Assembly (NCBI GenBank): GCA_900766655.1
Contig: CAAFWE010000151.1
Coordinates: forward strand, 1 to 5,313
Length of the DNA stretch: 5,313 nt
Direction: 5' to 3'
From: an uncultured Alistipes sp.
GTDB lineage: Bacteria; Bacteroidota; Bacteroidia; Bacteroidales; Rikenellaceae
The notes under the pieces: model-generated
Seen by the model: the letters and a program-made list of their open reading frames with translations, nothing else
Told to the model about the DNA's origin: nothing
Database searches by the model: none
Program-made: the position numbers and the translations under genes
In this document: piece by piece, positions 4,322 to 5,313 of the stretch
How positions within the stretch are numbered: the stretch's first letter is position 1
Layout of the letters: every line of letters starts with the position of its first letter

Positions 4322-5313
4322 CTAATTGTTTTCTGCTTTTGCGCGATACTCGGCTGCCTTCTCCGCCTCACCCATCGCTTCGTATGTATCGGCGATATGA
4401 TTGTATGACATAACCGTATAGGGATGCTCTGTACCCAAGACCTTCTCGCATATTTCCAAATCCTTAAAATAATACCCCAAAGCCTTGTCGTAGTCGCCTA
4501 AGTTGTCGTAAACAACGCCTATGTTATTATACGATGTAGCAGTATCAGGATGTTCTGCGCCCAAGACCTTCTCGCGAATTTCCAAAGCCTTAAAATAATA
4601 CTCCAAAGCCCTGTCGTAGTTGCCTAAGTTGTCATAAACCAAGCCTATGTTATTATACGATGCAGCAGTATTAGGATGCTCTGCACCCAAGACCTTCTCA
4701 AAAATTTTCGCAGCCTTAAAATGATACTCCAAAGCCTTATTGTAGTCGCCTAAGTTATTGTAAACACAGCCTATGTTAATATACGAATTTGCAGAATTAG
4801 GATGCTCTATACCTAAGACTCTTTCTCGAATATCCAAAGCCTTAAAATGATACTCCAAGGCCTTGTCGTAGTCGCCTAATTTGTCGTAAACAAAGCCTAT
4901 ATTATTATACGATGCAGCAGTATCGGGATGTTCTGCACCCAAGACTTTCTCGTAAATCTCCAAAGCCTTAAAATGATACTCCAAAGCCTTGTCATAGTCG
5001 CCTATGTTGTCATAAATACTGCCTATGCTAATATACGAATTTGCAGAATCAGGATGCTCTGCGCCCAAGACCTTCTCGCGAATTTTCAAAGACTTAAAAT
5101 AGTACTCCAAAGCCTTATTGTAGTTGCCTAAGTTGTCGTAAACACCGCCTATATTATTATACGATGCAGCAGTCTTAGGATGCTCTGCACCTAAGACCTT
5201 CTCGAGAATTTCCAAAGCCTTAAAATAGTACTCCAAAGCCTTGTCGTAGTCGCCTAAGTTGTCGTAAACAACGCCTATGTTATTATACGATGTAGCAGTA
5301 TCAGGATGTTCTG
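4322..5313 (-). CDS. TPR-repeat protein, kinesin-light-chain type, C-terminal part (5' end off the window)
   Basis: 329 residues are visible. The frame is open to the right edge, so a TTG at 5236 is not the start. The visible protein is entirely tandem 42-residue units: seven near-identical ones (the first missing one residue) and a diverged 36-residue last unit, ending KAENN with TAG at 4322-4324. Each unit has the TPR landmarks I-G at 13-14, Y17, G21-x-Y23, A26, Y/H30, A33 and a LGAEHP linker, as in TPR_10/TPR_12 proteins. Such arrays form superhelical protein- or peptide-binding scaffolds. In bacteria they are often attached to CHAT, STAND/NB-ARC, kinase or other signalling domains, but what lies at the N-terminus here is unseen, so no function is assigned. 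No signal peptide or membrane segment is visible. The repeats are A/T-rich (33% G+C in 4741-4800, 42% in 4501-4560), while the diverged last unit resembles the rest of the window (53% in 4321-4380). Confidence 0.92.
   Translation of the reverse strand, partial: EHPDTATSYNNIGVVYDNLGDYDKALEYYFKALEILEKVLGAEHPKTAASYNNIGGVYDNLGNYNKALEYYFKSLKIREKVLGAEHPDSANSYISIGSIYDNIGDYDKALEYHFKALEIYEKVLGAEHPDTAASYNNIGFVYDKLGDYDKALEYHFKALDIRERVLGIEHPNSANSYINIGCVYNNLGDYNKALEYHFKAAKIFEKVLGAEHPNTAASYNNIGLVYDNLGNYDRALEYYFKALEIREKVLGAEHPDTATSYNNIGVVYDNLGDYDKALGYYFKDLEICEKVLGTEHPYTVMSYNHIADTYEAMGEAEKAAEYRAKAENN
4433..5313 (-). repeat. 126-bp tandem repeat array encoding the TPR units
   Basis: There are seven units of exactly 126 bases with no indels: 4433-4558, 4559-4684, 4685-4810, 4811-4936, 4937-5062, 5063-5188, and 5189 to the edge (one base short). 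The array certainly continues beyond the window or ends just outside it. Bases 5233-5313 are identical to 4477-4557 (81 bp, 756 apart, six unit lengths), which points to recent unit duplication or gene conversion. Confidence 0.95.

Noticed and set aside
4928..5131. Open frame on the + strand within the TPR array
   Set aside because: It is the antisense of tandem repeats and repeats only because the DNA repeats. No start context or family pattern is visible.
4433..5313. CRISPR array or diversity-generating retroelement target
   Set aside because: The 126-bp units are contiguous and coding with no spacer structure. There is no reverse transcriptase or template repeat in the window, and the variable codons do not follow an adenine-only pattern.

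Overview
The window looks like a chromosomal segment from a Bacteroidales bacterium, probably a gut member. The evidence is the neighbour pair recF then a short DUF721/DciA-type gene, the weak or absent Shine-Dalgarno sequences, a TAnnTTTG-like promoter candidate, and the protein families present. The genus cannot be fixed from this sequence alone. Lines counted by hand give about 53% G+C in the ordinary genes, but 33-42% in the repeat gene at the right edge.

Layout: four genes lie on the + strand, closely spaced and all pointing right. They are the 3' half of recF (DNA repair ATPase, cut by the left edge), a 96-residue DUF721/DciA-like protein, a 255-residue radical SAM protein of the COG0731 type, and a 12-helix-class ion transporter (Na+/H+ antiporter or putative citrate transporter family). 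Gaps of 10, 28 and 34 bases and no visible terminator between them suggest co-transcription. Their functions are otherwise unrelated.

Between the transporter stop and the next gene (3000-3272) there is no credible gene. This stretch holds a repeat-rich insertion-like element: a 16-bp inverted repeat, a 52-bp direct repeat at a 107-bp offset, and a 23-bp copy of the transporter's last codons on the far side. A perfect 10-bp stem with T-runs on both sides follows and can serve as terminator for both converging transcription units.

Two genes lie on the - strand and point left. The upstream one, cut by the right edge, is almost entirely a tandem array of 42-residue tetratricopeptide (TPR) units of the kinesin-light-chain type. 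Downstream of it, after 95 bases with a candidate promoter, is an SDR-type L-threonine 3-dehydrogenase.

The most unusual signals are the TPR array and the element at 2976-3191. In the array, near-identical units differ mainly at classical TPR ligand-facing positions, and an 81-bp block is perfectly conserved six units apart. The element has duplicated the end of the transporter gene, including most of its stop codon.
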